Shown piece by piece: positions 1 to 14,100 of a DNA stretch of 64,000 bases. The translations under genes were made by a program, and so were the position numbers. Numbering within the stretch: the first letter of the stretch is position 1; the number at the start of each line of letters is the position of its first letter. The notes beneath the pieces are model-generated. The model saw nothing but the letters and a program-made list of their open reading frames with translations, had not been told where the DNA came from and searched no databases. The stretch comes from Oikopleura dioica (lineage: Eukaryota; Chordata; Appendicularia; Copelata; Oikopleuridae), in NCBI GenBank assembly GCA_907165135.1, contig OU015568.1, positions 4,472,501 to 4,536,500 on the forward strand, given 5' to 3'.

Positions 1-136
1 ATTTCACTTTCTTTTTTGCAAAAGATGAGAGTTTCGTTTGGTCATTTTTGGTCAGATTTTTTTTGCTCATTTATTCGATTTTTGTCTTTTTATCGATCAT
101 ATTCAGGATTTTTTGTTATTCTTGACCGGTTTTTTA

Positions 137-295
137 GGGATTGTGTTTGGAACCGACTAAAAAATTTCAAAAAAAATTCGCGTAGGCGGCTACTCGGCTG
201 CTGATTGGCCGGTTTGCTGAATCCAGGCTTCTGATCGGTTGAAAATTTCCACGCAAAATTTGTCGAAATTTTTTGTCGGTTCCAGACACCTCCCC
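137..295. mobile_element. ~150-bp inverted-repeat MITE, copy A
   Basis: The right end reads GGTTCCAGACACCTCCCC and the left end is a degraded complement of it (GTGTTTGGAACCGAC). The two arms share GACAAATTTTGCGTGG-like sequence and the centre contains GATTGGCC. No coding capacity. The same element recurs at about 910-1070, 1079-1250 and 49793-49948, and partially at 13090-13205. Superfamily unknown. Confidence 0.7.
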
Positions 296-869
296 GTTTT
301 TTATTATTTCTTGTCGATTTTCTTGCTTTTTTGAGTCAATTTAAGTCATTTGATTTGCTTTTTTCGGATTTTATTTTACAAAATAATAATGAGGTTGATT
401 TTGGACCAAAAGGGTCATTTATAAAATGAAAACAAAGCTTTTTGGTTATTTTTTGGTCGTAAAATTAACTTAAAAACTTGTTCCCAAAAAGTTAAGTAAT
501 AAAAAGCACTCCTCGAGTGTGCATTTAGAACAGACCCTTGGACGCTGAAAGTCTGAAGGGCTAGAAATACACAATTTCGCGCGAAAAGCACAAGCGCAGT
601 TAGCCCAAACGTGGAGCTGAGCAGCTTAGACCCGCTTATTTCGTAAACCTGTTTAACGTTGCGTTCCGAGCAGCGGCTTTGTTTTCTGTTTTTCATTTTT
701 TGAATTGTTTCTGAACTGATCGGAGCCGAGCCCACCTCGCTTTCCTCTCCCGCCGCCTGGTTATATTGGACAGGTAATGTTCTTTTATACCTTTTATTAT
801 CAAAAAATCCTTTTGGGACGATGGCTTGAATCAACAAAAAGAGCGCGAAAAAAATAGAAAAATTTCGCT

Positions 870-1310
870 ATTTTTTCTAAGATCTGATTGGCCTACCAGC
901 CAAAAACTGGGGAGGTGTCTGGAACCGACAAAAATATTTCGACAAATTTTACGTGGAAATTTTTTGACCGACCAGAAGCCCGGATTCGGCAAATCGACCA
1001 ATCAGAAACCGAGTAGCCGCCCACGCAAAATTTGTCGAAATTTTTTTGTCGGTTCCAGACACCATCCCCAAAAACTGTTATCTAATTTCGGGGTGGCGCC
1101 AGGAACCGACAAAAAATTTCGACAAATTTTGCGTGGGCGGCTACTCGACTGCTTATTGGCCGGTCAGCCAAGTCCGGGCTTCTGATTGGTTGAAAATTTC
1201 CAAACAAAAGTTGTCGAATTTTTTTTCGATTCGTGACATGACCCCCAAATTAGATGTCAGTTTTTGCCTGGTTGGCCAATCAGATTTTCAAAAAAAAAAT
1301 AAGAGAAACT
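870..1310. mobile_element. composite of two MITE copies (B and C) inside outer inverted repeats
   Basis: Copy B (about 910-1070) has terminal repeats GGTGTCTGGAACCGAC and GTCGGTTCCAGACACC. Copy C (about 1079-1250) follows immediately with degraded ends (GGTGGCGCCAGGAACC). Both are enclosed by a further inverted repeat containing CTGATTGGCC and CAAAAACTG, at about 880-910 and 1255-1295. This looks like repeated insertion of related elements into one another. No ORF of interest. Confidence 0.6.
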
Positions 1311-1441
1311 TTTCTTCTTTTTCGCGGGATTATTACATTTTAAGACCCGATTTTCATCAATTATTTTCGCCGGATTTCGAAAATGATTTATAGTTACATT
1401 TTCCTCCTTACATAAGATAAGATAAGAAACAAGTAGAAAAC

Positions 1442-1543
1442 ATGATCATTCATTCCCTTCTTGTCGTTTTCATCCTTTTTTCGCCGCGTCCGGATGTTCT
1501 CGCCAATTTCTCCACCGCGCGCTATCGTCAAATCCTGTTCTAA
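1442..1543 (+). CDS. possible very short secreted peptide ORF
   Basis: A 33-codon ORF begins MIIHSLLVVFILFS, which reads like a signal peptide, and continues to a short tail ending RYRQILF before a stop. No splice partner is obvious and no family is recognised. A short hydrophobic ORF in AT-rich DNA can arise by chance, so this is a low-confidence entry. Confidence 0.15.
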   Translation: MIIHSLLVVFILFSPRPDVLANFSTARYRQILF

Positions 1544-2197
1544 TTCATTTTAGAAGCGCCCCAAGAAAAAACCGCTTTTCTTCCTCATTTGGGATTACGT
1601 AGCCCGGACGTCGCAAAACGGGAAATTCATTTTAACGCTTACCTCAGATAGTCAAGTCAAGAAAAAAAGGAGACTTAAGCCAGTTTTAGCGACGAAAACA
1701 TGCATTTTTTCAAGCAGGCTTTGTCATTTTCGCGTGTTACTTGAACGCGTAAACAATTGTTTTAGACGGTTTCTTGCGCTAGAAAAAATGAAAAGCATAT
1801 TTTTATCGCAAACAAAATTATCGAAAATTGTTCAATAAAGAACGAAACCAGGGCAAAAAGTAACATTTATAATTCAAAAGTTGCTTTGAAAACAATTTTT
1901 TTTCTTGAATGAATGAAAATTGTTATCCAATTTTAGGGTAAACACACCTACCGCAAATCGGCACTCAATTTTTTTCTTCTAATGAGAGTAAGAATTTCAC
2001 AACTTATTGACTAACTTGCTCCTTTTTCACGCAACTGGCTTATCAATAATTAAAACAACTACTTACCAAGGAAAAAATCAAGAGGAAAAACATTCAAGTT
2101 ATTTTCTTTGGCCCTTGAGGTTACTATTGTACCTCGAATATTGAGCAAAAAAACAAGCTAAAAACTTCCCTAGAACTTTGCAAATCCGCACTGCATC

Positions 2198-5100
2198 ATG
2201 CCGGATCTGCGTGACCGTGGAGGAACACCAGATCAGCTGACGCCCAAAGATGATGATGACGAAGACGATGATGAACCAATTATTGAAAGCTGCTGCTTTT
2301 GCTGTAACCTCGGATTTGGAATTCTTTTTGGAGCGCTTTTCTTCTTGGTAAGTTTGGTTTTCAGGGTAGAATTTCAAGAACAGGTTTAAAAAAAGGCAAA
2401 AAAGGCAGGAAAGAATATCGTAGGGAGAGCCTTAAGTAAAAATAGAGTTCGAATGGGCAATTTTTGAATTGAGCCAATCAGAAGGCATTTACTAGCTCGG
2501 CAGCCAATAGTTGAAATAAACCTGCAAAAGAGAAAATGCATATCAAAAACAAACAAAAATGAGCAGTACAGGAAAACTAAAAATTGCCGAATCGTTTGAA
2601 CTGTATTTTCGAATTCCGGCTGTCTGCCTCGGAATCGGATGATTGTTCACTCAACGTGATGGATTATAACTTCGAGACGCGAGCCTTCCGACATGATTCT
2701 TCCGGCTCAGCGACGTACTAAACATTAACGCACTTACATCCTTCTTCAAATTTTTCCATCAACCGTCTTCTGACTAAGGGCCTCCTCTTCGGTCAAGTAC
2801 TACCACCAGAATCAACATTTACTTGTAAGGGTATTTCATTTTCTAAAAGAACTATCAAGGAAAGTTTACCTGGACTTAAGGATATTTCCTCTGAAAAAAT
2901 GATACAAAAGACAACTTAGTCTTAAGGGTACACCCTTAGAAAGAAACGTCTCTTTTGATCCCTTCATTTTTTAGCAAAATTGTGTCAAATAAAAGGGGTA
3001 CACCCTTAAGAATGAAGTCATACGCAATGAAAAAGTTTCCTTCGAAATCGCTGTGGATACCCTTAAGAAAAAATACTGAATTAGCCATTTTATGTTAGAT
3101 TGCGCCATATCTTGAGCAAAATATTTAACCCGTTAGGCATATCAGTACTTGAAAGTGTTCGCTGGGGCTTTTTTATCGCTTGTTTTAAAGAAGAATGTGT
3201 TCATAGAACCTTCGATAAGATACCCCCCCTAAACATACATCCTTAGCGATCACATCCTTTCTAAATAAAGATATATAAAATCCTGTTTCTAGCCGAGTCA
3301 AAAGTCGGCTCAATCAGTTTTGCGCAAAATTAAGTGGCTCATGTCTTGAGAGAGGGTACTTCCGTCATGTCAAATGAGAATGTCAAAATGTCTAACGTCA
3401 AAAATGTCCAATGTCCAATGTCACTCCAATCTGACAAGTATTCATGCTGCTATGATTTAACTTCAGATTTTTGGACAGAAATTGACCTTTTTAAAGAGAT
3501 ACAGGAATATCAAGAATATTGAAATATGCAGAGTTTATACAGTCTCCCTGCCTGTTGTTAAATTTATGCAGAAATTCGCTCTTACTTTTGCTTTTGTTTT
3601 TGCGAGGAACGGAAGGACCCACTCGAGTTGATTTCTTAAGGACTTGGATAACTGTTGCTTCGGCCCGGGCAAATGGGTACCTAGAAAGGATTTCTAAAAA
3701 AGGACGGGCTCTTTTATTGAACGATTATTACGAGGGGCTAATCCCGCTATTCTAGCTCTTTGAACAAATGACAATACCTTGCTAAGGAGAAATCAACTTA
3801 TCAGCTTATCATGTAATTTAATTAACGTTAAGTGAGAGACATTCGCAGCTGGTAAAATCTTGTTAACCCGAAGTTTTAGTGGCCTGTTATTATGAAAATT
3901 GGCGCTTAACCTTTTTTGTGACCGCAAATCGCGAATTGCGCGAAAAAAAAAAAGAACCGTATTGGCATGTTAATTCTTTTACCTGCACATTTTCAACGAG
4001 CAAATTCTTGTGCTGTTTTATACTTGCATAATCTTCGAGAGAGCCATTCCTTTTCCACGTTTTTTTTTATGGAGGATTACTTGATCACTTCCTCTTTCTC
4101 ATGAAAAAAGCTAGGGTCGGCAACCTGTGTAGGAATCCTGATAGCGGCTTTTAATAAAAAAAGAAGCCGTTTTGCTTCGCGAAAGTCCATTTTAAAGTCA
4201 AATTATCAAATCCTTTCTCTGAGATTTAGCCAACTTTTTATTGAGAAAATAGAAAACGGCTCTGGCAGATTAAGGATCTAGGAAAGATCTGCTTAAAGAC
4301 ATCAGAGAGTAAGCTCAAGCATTCATAAGTTCAGATTTATTCAAGGCCAAAATTTGGGAAATCGATAGTGGTACCCTTAACCTAAATTATTTGAGCATAT
4401 GTGTGGGTAGGGTTAATTTTGGTGGTTGATTCTAGCTCAATTCAACCGACAACGACAAAATAATCCGGTAATTTCTGCGGAAATGTTTGACGCGGAAACA
4501 TCAAATAGAATTTGTCATTTCTTAAATTTGGCTTTTAGAGAGTTTTTATATATTTCGGTTGAATGAGTTTTTTTTCTGAAAATTAAGGAATGGTTATTTT
4601 TGAAAGATTCTATATTTGAATCCTTCCGTTCACGTAATTTTGCGCGAATCTGGTCTATTTTGGAAGCGATAAGATCCAAAAATGAACATTTTTGCGGCCT
4701 CGAAAATAATGACTTCGCGAAAAAGTGGGTTCCAAAAAGATCAAACGTGGGACATTCCATCAGAAAGCAGTTAATGGCACCTCTTGGAGGAAGCGATGAA
4801 GATGAAAGAGGGCGAGTTTTTAGGAGCTGAGTGTTAGGGACTTTCGTGGAAAACGTTGCACAAAAAATCACGTTGTTTGAGATTATTCTTCTTTTAACGT
4901 AGAATTCTTCCAGCAGAAGGAGTCCTCCAGGCACTCGAGAAAACAAAATTTGCTCGCTTGGTGTCGCTTATTCGGGCTTTCGTTTTCAGGGAAATTATCA
5001 AAAATCATCGGTAATTTAAGAAACTGCACGGCAACCTCAACCTGAGTCAGGGCTGAGATATGTCAAATATAAAGCCGCCTAGCGGCTTCTCTAAAGACGA

Positions 5101-8100
5101 AGCCGCAAAGCGGCTTCGCAATATTATCTCTGAAATAAATAAACAGATTCTTACGAAGCCGCGATGCGGCTTTGTTTTGAAAAAGCCGCTACGCGGCTTT
5201 TCTATTGATATATTTAAGCCCTGACTCAGGTTTTAAAAGATGAACCTTTCAGGAACTTGAAAATTCTACGACTTCGGGTCTAATAAAATTCCTCGTCATT
5301 TCTGGAACATCTAACTTTTTTCTCTTTCATTTGCGTCATTTGATGTCGCCGACGACGATAAGCCGCGTGAATATATAACTCTAAGGGTTTTGACTAAGCT
5401 TGCGGTGGCGCGGTGCACCTGATTTGGCTCCAGCAGCCGGACTTTGATAAGGATAAATTCAATTTCGAGGGAATTTTCGACAGAGCTGGACACTCTCTTC
5501 TTTTTCAATCATTTTGAGGCGAAATTACGCGGTGCGGATTTACGTGGACTTCTTTAATGACGACTCGGATAAATTCTGGAGCGCTAGAAAATCGTTCAAT
5601 TGATGATGAAGTCATTATTATAGCATCAGATTTTTCATACAAACCTTGAAATAAGGGCGTCACTGTTTTATTGCGGCTTAAAATGAACTAAAATTGAAGG
5701 GTATAGACCTCGATTTCGCCGATTAAAGACCCGACCAAAATCGATGAGTATACCCTTAAGCCGCAAAAAGCGCGGCTTTTTATTCAGAAATATTTCTAGC
5801 CGCACGCGGCTTTTCTTTGCTCAATACATTTCTTTATTTAGTTGAACTTTTCATGATCAATAAATCAAGCCAAGAAAAGAAAATACGATCAGGGAGGCCC
5901 TTAAACTTTCTTGATCCATAGTTCTTTGTCTAATCGACATCTACAAATCTCATCTCAATCCCTCTGTCCCCCGTTGCGTAATCCCTTTTCTCGATCTGAT
6001 TTCGCCGTTCAAAATTTGGTGGAATTTTTTAACGCGAATTCTCGACCCTTGTATCTTATTCTGCTGAATCATCATTTCTTTCTTTTCTAGCGACTCAAGA
6101 ACTTCTCCCAAGAGAGAAAACTAGAGTACCTCTATTTTGCGGGTTACACGTTGACAAGTGCCACTTTTGACATGTAATCCATCATCCTCGCTTCTTTTCG
6201 GTGAGAAAGTGAGAAACTTTAGAACCACGGGGCGGGGACAGGGAAAATATTATAATTCGCTTTATCAGCCGTCAGCAAAACTGACAGAATGATAGAATCG
6301 AATTCAAATTGGAAAATTTTTCAAAAAAAATTTTTTTTATTTTTTCTTTTTTATCAATTATTTCTTATGAAATTAAAATTCCAAGCGTTAGTAACCCCAT
6401 GTTCTCCTTACCGGGCCGTTTCTTGTAAAATCATTAATTTCGAAAAAAATCCCCAAGCAACATCCCTCTCTCACGTTTTTGCCTATTTATGCTTGTCATT
6501 TTTGTTTTGACAAAATGCCTGGCGATTTTGATAACAAGCTCGAATTTGCATCAATTCAAACAAGCATACTTTCTCGCCCCTAACTGGCTAGTCGAGGTTT
6601 CTATATTATTTTGGTTACTATTGGACATTGTCTTAAGGGTGTCACGAGCAATTAAAAAATTTTCTCTAATTTAAATTTTGAAGAAAAGGGCGTTGGGCGA
6701 AATAAATGAGCTGAAGCTATTTTTGCAGCTGAATTTACCTTAACTAGTTGGCTTAGGATTAACCCGCTTGAGCAAAGATGGCGGAATAAAGGCGCGTCTA
6801 GCACAACGTGAATAGGTCAACGAAGGGTTAAACGTTTCGAATTTTGTAATTCATGGATTTAGACGGATTTCAAGCAAGAATTTCGCGCGACTTTTTGAAC
6901 TCCATGCGTCAATCTATCAAAATACTGACATCTTCAAATAAGAAAATATTGATTGTCTGATAGACAGTCTAAAAGACATTTTCGTTGAAAACTGAATCGT
7001 TCTATTCTTTCGGCGAGAAGCCGAATTTTGACGAATCACGGGGCAATTAGTCAAAAAGAAAAGCGCTCGTCTAAGTTTCTCTTTCTAAGTTGATTTCGCT
7101 AGTTTTCGCGGCTTTTTTAGTTGGGGTGGTCGTGTTTGGAAAGAACCGATTTTCGAATTGTGGCAAATTGAAAACGTTCCAATTCTCTGACGGCTGATGT
7201 GTGATTTCACGCGCTTCTTTTTCGCAACAGGAGCAAGTTTTTTTATGTATGCGCCTCGCGGGGGAACTTTTTCCCCGCGCCCCTTTTTGCAAATTTCTCG
7301 GCCAATTTTTGTCCAAATTAGAAAATTCAAAAAGAATAAGAATCTACGGCAGATTTTTTATCTGCTTGAGACATAAAAATGATATACTAGTATTTTTCAT
7401 CATCGAGTAAATCGTAAAAAACAGTAGAAAATGACCCTTTTTGTCTCGAGAACATGAAATTTGTCTAGAGAATCGAATGAACGCGCGTGAAGTTGGTGCG
7501 TTTTCGTCTCGAGAATTTGATAATTATTACATAACAGTCTCTAGCTCGACTAAAAAACAACAAAAATTGAGGATGTTCTGTCTCCGAGACTGTGATAACA
7601 CGAGAGTCAGCGCATTTTGCTCCGAAGAAGCGTAAAATAATGCATAACATTGTTCTAGATGGGCGGGTGAAAAAATTCCCCGCGAGCCGCACAGGGGGTG
7701 CTCTGACCGAGACGCATAGGTAGGGTAAATCACTAAGAATTCGACTTTTTCTGGGCTTATTAGGGTGGGCATATAATATAGTTTTAGAAAGCCCAGGAGC
7801 TGGGGATCATTTTGACTATTGAAACTGGGGTGCGATTTCGTACCCTGAGGGCATTAGGCCCCCGGAAGTCCCAAAATCTGGGTACTTTCGGAAATGGGAT
7901 TTTGAGGGCGAAACTAGCTCTTTCTGATGGAGTGGTTTCTACCAAATTGTAGCCCAGGTTCTGACGGTCATTTTGAGCCGTTCAAAAGTATGTCCCGGGG
8001 GTCTAGGAGGTGGTGGTGGTGGTGCAAAGTTGGGTTGAAGCCGGAAATCCGGCCAAAATGGACTCTTCTCAACACGATACCACTCAAATAACTACTGTTT

Positions 8101-11100
8101 ATGTACAAATTATCACTTCAGGTCACCTAAAGGTCAATTCGAGGTCACCGGGGTCCTTCGGGGTCAACTCAAAATTTCGAAGAAAAAGGCAATCTAGGAA
8201 AAATAGAGTTTTGGAACTTGACCCCGAATGACCTCAAGTGACCTCAACTTGACCACACTTGACTACTTATACATATACAGTAGTTGTTTGAGTGGTATCG
8301 TGTTGAGAAGAGTCCATTTTGGCTGGATTTCCGGCTTCAACCCAACTTTGCACCACCACCACCACCTCCTAGACCCCCGGGACATACTTTTGAACGGCTC
8401 AAAATGACCGTCAGAACCTGAGCTACAATTTGGTAGAAACCACTCCATCAGAAAAAGCTAGTTTCGCCCTCAAAAATCCCATTTCCGAGAGTACCCAGAT
8501 TTTGGAACTTCCGGGGGCCTAAATGCCCTCAGGGTACGAAATCGCACCCCAGTTTCAATAGTCAAAATGATCCCCAGCTCCTGGGCTTTCTAAAACTATA
8601 TTAAATGCCCACCCTACTAAACCCAGAAAAAGTCCAAATTATTAGTGATTTACCCTACGCATAGGGTTAATTAGCGATAAATGATTGATCAGAGTCTTTT
8701 ATCTATTAACCTTTTCAGTAATTAATGCAGGTGATGAGCTAATAGTTGTAAAATTTGATGAAAATACAGCTTTTATTAAGAAAATTGCTGCTGAAAATTA
8801 AGTGAGAAAAAACCAGAAAATGGTCGATTTTTCCCGACAACATATTCTGAAATCTGATTAGCTATCTGCTGAATACAAAGTTCTGGTTGGTCGAAAAGTT
8901 TGTAAAAGAAATTTGGTCGAAATCGTCTTATTTTTTCCGATACTTCCAAAAAATGACGATATCGATGTTTACACCCTTAATCTTACACAAGTAAAACCTG
9001 TAAAAGTTTAAGTCGAAAATAAAAATGATAGCGGCACTTTTCAAATAATTCTTTCGGTGAAGAATTCCTTGGATTTCAAGGTGTTGAGCTAATCCAAATT
9101 GGATTGAGCTGGTGGCTCATCATAAAGCCAAGATTATCGGTGATATTTTGACGCTCCTGAGAAAAGAATCAGAAGAGCACTGATTTTTTTAAAAGGTCAA
9201 TACGAAGAGTCTCAAGACTCTCTTGAAAAATTCAAGCGAGGAAAGAAGAATTGTTTGCTTTTGCATTTATTCGCTGCATATTCTTGCGAAAGTATTTCCG
9301 GACGAGCCCTCATTTTTTGGGAGAAGCTCTTGGAATATTGTTGGAGAAGGGGCTTTTCGAAATTCTTCTGAATTTTGAAATTAACCCGCAGTCGGAATGC
9401 GGCCTCGCAACTGCCCAAAGAGAGGTCGCAAGTTAAAAACGCATCATTCCGCGGGATCAGGATTTTACGCACGTTGTATTAATGCTTGCCCAGGCGGTTT
9501 TTATGCAAGATTTGGGAGTTTCACTAAAAAACATTAAAATGATTATTTTGAAAAATTAATCAAATAATTAATTAAATAATTATTTTTCTAATGAATATAA
9601 AAAAACAAATAAAGTAATGAAAAAAATTTTTTAAACTTAGGAATTTTATTCTTTAAATTATTAAAATAATTAATTTAAAAATAAAATAATTTATTTATAA
9701 TATTTTCTTTTATAACTTTTATTATTAAGATAATTACTGTTTAATTTATTTATAAAATAATTATTTTAAAAAATGAATAAAAAATGATTTTTATTCATCA
9801 TTTTTCATACAAATGAGAATTTATCTCCAACAAAATAAAAAATCCGCTGAATTGAACCAGAAGGCGAAATCCTTATCTATCTGTTTAAATTTCCTGGCTA
9901 CTTAGCTTCTTAAGAATCCCCCGAAAAAAACAAGCACTGATTTAATTAGCTTCTAAATCCTGGGCGCGTACGTTTTCGCAAAAATATTCGGCAGCGCTAA
10001 TTTGCGTTAGTTTGGTTTCTCACTAATTATCTCTTTACCAATCCGCTAGAATTCAAGCTCGGGCGACGATTAAGGGTCGAACCAACGATTTAAGCTCGTT
10101 AGGCGGCTGACTGGAGCGCCCAGCTAAGAGACGTTTTAAACGAAATTAAGGACTGGGAATCAAATTTGGGATAAACAACCATTTTGACGACTAAGAAAAA
10201 ATTTTAACCCGTCGACGCAAAAAGCCAATTTTCGATAAACTTTGAAAAAGCATGGAAATTCATGTTTTGAAACTTATGGATGAGATACCCTTAAGAATCT
10301 GCTCATAACTGAACTTGATTTGTGAGTCGATTTTGCATAGTGACACCCTTAATTTCTCCTTCAGACCATTAAGCTTGACATGAATAAGGGCAACGCTATC
10401 TTTTTGGTTTGAATTAAGGGTGTCACTATGTTAATTTTCATAAAGAAAATCAGAATTGTTGGATGAGAATTCCAATTTTTTTTCCCTGAGAGAGATTATT
10501 TATTTGAATTCTTCGAAGACAAAAGTTCCGTCATTGATGTTTACACCCTTAAAATCCTCCTGAATGCTTTCAATCGTGAATCACTCGATTGCGTATACCG
10601 GGATGCGGCAGACAACGTGAATTTTCAGATCTTTCGAGTGGTCCATTCTGCGTTGAGTACTCTCTCTCCCAAAAACCCTTTCTTATCAATTGGAAAAAAT
10701 TGATGCTGGGAAATTGAGCTGGAAGAGAATTCATGTTTGAATGAGTTGATAAGGACAGTTTGAAATATTCGTACATTTTAATTTGGTTCTCATACTTTTA
10801 AAATGAGCGATAACGAAAAAAATCTCAAGAGAATTGATTTGAACTCCGGAGATAGTTCTTCTTTCACTTTGAAATTTTTCCAGTAGGAGGGGTCCTCCAG
10901 GCAGGAACGAAAGAGAAATATGCTTGCTAGGTGTCGCTTATTCGGGCTTTAGTTTTCCGGGCAATCATCAAAAATCATCGGTAATTTTAATCTTAAATAT
11001 AAGATTCTTTATTATTATAATCTTTATGGTGTTCGATATCGATCTTCTAGAGATTTATTTTGTTATGTTTTTAGAACTGTTCCATGCTCTCTTTTTTTTT

Positions 11101-14100
11101 GTAAGAGCTCACGCGAGAACACCGCAAGTGTATGTTTAAAAATTTTGAAAATGATCAGCCCAGTAAATTTTTGACTGGCACGTAGAGTTTTTGCAGCTGC
11201 GAGGAGTACATCTAAATGATGATGACCGCGAGCAATTTATTTTGACGTGAGCGACTTTGACAGGTGCGAACTTCCGCGAGCTTGAGGAGATATTGATAGG
11301 GAAACTCGATGAAAAATGAGCTTTTTTCTGGGCTTAGTAGGGGGGACATGTAATACAGTTTCAGAAAGCCAAGAAGCTGGGGATCATTTTTACTATTTAC
11401 AGTAAGGGGTTTGACTCATGCCCTGGGGCGTTAAGGGACGTCTAAAGTCCCAAAATTGGGCAATCTCGGAAAAATGGCCACAACTTTTTTTCTGTCGAGC
11501 TTCAGAGAATGCAAGTACTTCCTACTTGTAGAGGAGGCTCTGACGATTCAGAATCAGTATAGAAACCCTTTGTCACCCCCCTATTTTAGGGGCTCTAGAA
11601 GCTCTAGAAGTTGAGGAAGTCATCCGAAAATCGGTACTTTTTAGGAAAATTGGGTAAAAGTTTAATTTTTGTCGGAAATCAACTAAGCCAAGTTAGAATC
11701 GACTTCACGCCGACAAAAATGCAGTTTAGGGTCATTTTGATACGCTTCGGACTTAATTTCGTCGAAATTCTAGTTTTTCTCATTTGATGACCCCAAGTGA
11801 CCGCGAATGACCCTAAACTGTATTTTTTCGGCGAGAAGTCGATTCTTACTTGGCTAAATCGATTTCCGACAAAAATTAAACTTTTACCCAATTTTCCTAA
11901 AAGTTCCGATTTTCGGATGACTTCCTCAACTTCTAGAGCTTCTAGAGCCCCTAAAATAGGGGGGTGACAAAGGGTTTCTATACTGATTCTGAATCGTCAG
12001 AGCCTCCTCTACAAGTAGGAAGTACTCGCATTTTCTGAAGCTCGACAGAAAAAAAGTTATGGCCATTTTTCCGAGATTGCCCAATTTTTGGGACTTTAGA
12101 CGTCCCTTAACGCCCCAGGGCATGAGTCAAACCCCTTACTGTAAATAGTAAAAATGATCCCCAGCTTCTGGGCTTTCTGAAACTGTATTATATGTCCCCC
12201 CTACTAAGCCCAGAAAAAAGCTCATTTTTCATCGAGTTTCCCTAGATATTGAACATCCGGAGTTGATATTGTAATATATACTTGGATGGGAAGCGCGGAG
12301 AAGGGAAAGTACAGTTATTAGCCAGGTGCGACGAGGATGGAATACGGTAGTTTTCCGCGTTGGAACGTGGTTAGAGATACTTTTCGGCGAGAAAGATCAT
12401 CCAAAGAGTATTAGAAATTGATTTCCTAGTAACGAAAATTTCTGGAAATTCAAGCCAAACACGGAATTATGATTGGTCTAAAATCTGACAAATATTTAGG
12501 GCGAAATTGTAGAAATATCGGTAATAATATGGTAGTTTCGCAATATTAGCCTTTTAATATATTTATTAGAATTGGAACAGCCGCTTCGCGGCTGCCTTTT
12601 AAAAAGCCGCTACGCGGCTTTTCATTGAAGCTTTTCAGAGCCGTACTCAGATTTTCATTGCAGGTTCCCAGGGCTACAATCCATTTCTTGTTCTAACAGC
12701 ATCACTTCTTGAAATCTGCTGATGGGTGCATTATCGTTATCTTCCCGGTTCTGATTTGTCTTTGTGCCATTTCCTGAAGCTGTCAAGAAGGGAGCTTTCA
12801 CGTTGATTGAAAACATGCGCGTAAGGATATAACTGGAATTTATTTTGAGAGTCGACAGAAGCCCGCCCGGTTTATTTTCGCAAAGGTGTCTCAATTGTTT
12901 GAGCTCATCCGTACTCGAGAATCAATCTCACAAGCGGGGCCAATTTGCATAACATTGGATAATCGACTTGTTCTAAGAAAAATATATTACATGGTTTTTT
13001 ATTAACCCGGGGTTGAAAAGAGCTTATTTGAATAAAACCTGGAAAAAAAGTTATTGAAAACATTAAGTCAAAAACAAGTCAAAAAGATCTTTTCCACAAC
13101 TTTCGACAAATCAGAAGCATGGATTCGGCTAACCGACCAATCAGAAGCCGAGTAGTTGCTCATGAAAAATTTGCCGAAATTTTTTGTCAGTTCCTGACGC
13201 CAACCCATTTTTTAGTCTTTCATTGGCGGATAGATCAAATACAGGCTTCTTATTGGTTGAAAATTTTCCTGAAATTTCATTGAAGAATTCTAGGGTTCAT
13301 GGCTTGAATGGACAAAATTCGATTTTTCTTGGTATTTTCTAGAAATCTGATTGGCCTAACGGTCGAATATAGAATCTGATTGGTCCAAAATCTGAACAAA
13401 CTTTTAGCAAATTTCAAACATGTTCGGATTTTTTCGATATTCTGATTTCGTCATTAATCCAGATTTCAATTTTTATCCAGGTCCTTTGAGTCGGTTGAGA
13501 AACCATTTATTTACAATCAATATAAACTTAGATGCGCCACCTCAGATCACGTTACTTTCAAAAACGTGACTTTTGCTTATGCAAGAAATTATGCTCATAA
13601 CTGGCCGTTACTAAGCCCTGCCGGTTTCAGTTTTTTTCTTCTCTCTTGTGCACCTTTTTAGAGCTCCTTTTTCGAGTGATTTGAAAAGTTCCAATTGAAA
13701 CTCGAAGCACTTGAGCTAGGAAAAAAGAGGGATGAAAAAAGAAAGCACTTGCGAGTAATGGTATTCAACACGAAAGGGACACTTGGAACAGAAACCGCAT
13801 TTTTGCTCCTAAAGAGTCAGAATTTCAAAGTTAAAAAAATTTTCGACTCGAAGCTGTTTTTTGACACTTTTTTTTCACCAAAACCAAAAATGGAAGTGCA
13901 TCATTGCCAATGATTCATTGGATGACCAATAAGATTGCTGTATTTGGCCGACCAGCCAATCAAAATCCTCATCCAGGAAATCACTCCTTTTTTCGCCTCT
14001 GAATCTTTTTCTTGGAAATCTTGGGTGAACGTAACAATCCCTTCCACACTGCTCTTCATCCCCTTTTCTTCGCTGCCTATCTTTACCGATTTCACAGGCT

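Noticed and set aside
415-837. Minus-strand open frame of 140 codons
   Set aside because: No ATG at its upstream end, no domain, and a splice-donor-like CAG|GTAATG on the other strand suggests any signal here may be a plus-strand non-coding exon.
3334-3755. Plus-strand frames rich in MSN/KNV repeats and poly-Leu
   Set aside because: They derive from short imperfect repeats (ATGTC, AATGTCC) and show no signal peptide, splice partners or family.
8010-8448. Open frames on both strands of the 7721-8657 element
   Set aside because: They are mirror images caused by the inverted arms, not genes.
11679-12123. Minus-strand frames inside the second foldback element
   Set aside because: They also come from palindromic arms and have no transposase features.
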